Source: Bacteroidaceae bacterium
Lineage (GTDB): Bacteria; Bacteroidota; Bacteroidia; Bacteroidales; Bacteroidaceae
Assembly (NCBI GenBank): GCA_016292545.1
Contig: JAEDIG010000142.1
Span: 1 to 6,149, forward strand
DNA length: 6,149 nucleotides
Reading direction: 5' to 3'
The notes beneath the pieces were generated by a model. The model made no database searches, was not told the DNA's origin, and saw only the letters and a list, made by a program, of their open reading frames with translations. Position numbers and translations under genes: made by a program. Within the stretch, counting starts at the first letter, position 1, and each line of letters opens with the position of its first letter. Positions 6,133 through 6,149 of the stretch are shown here, piece after piece.

Positions 6133-6149
6133 TATTCTTTAGCCAAATC

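Overview
The window looks like a piece of a Bacteroidota chromosome, most likely a Prevotella-like member of the Bacteroidales. Three signs point there. Two promoters match the phylum's TTTG / TAnnTTTG consensus, both with a 20-nt spacer. Gene starts lack clear Shine-Dalgarno sequences and sit in A-rich leaders. One gene encodes a lipoprotein with the TPR / beta-propeller / CRD / OmpA layout of PorE, a type IX secretion component found only in this phylum. Coding DNA is fairly GC-rich and intergenic DNA is markedly AT-rich. The genus is an inference.

Layout, left to right. The first 24 bases may be the tail of an upstream gene. nagB (62-853, +) encodes glucosamine-6-phosphate deaminase, the last step in amino-sugar catabolism, and is closed by a strong hairpin terminator (863-897). 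A 288-bp gap follows, holding a weak small-ORF candidate, a peptide-like antisense stretch and a well-formed promoter at 1083-1114. That promoter drives topB (1142-2983, +), DNA topoisomerase III. After 56 bp containing an alternating CG run and an AT-rich triplet tract comes a porE-like gene (3040-5067, +) for an outer-membrane lipoprotein that should bind peptidoglycan. No separate promoter was recognised there, so it may be transcribed with topB. Convergent to it lies an AraC-family regulator (5185-6072, -), with its own promoter at 6101-6132.

The genes do not form one pathway. They read as ordinary chromosomal genes: amino-sugar metabolism, DNA topology, cell envelope or secretion, and a transcription regulator of unknown target. 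I see no mobile element, CRISPR array, rRNA or tRNA, and no convincing novel multi-gene system. The points most worth a second look are a non-canonical TOPRIM motif in TopB, two gene starts that the promoters force inward, the PorE-like architecture, and the unexplained DNA between nagB and topB.
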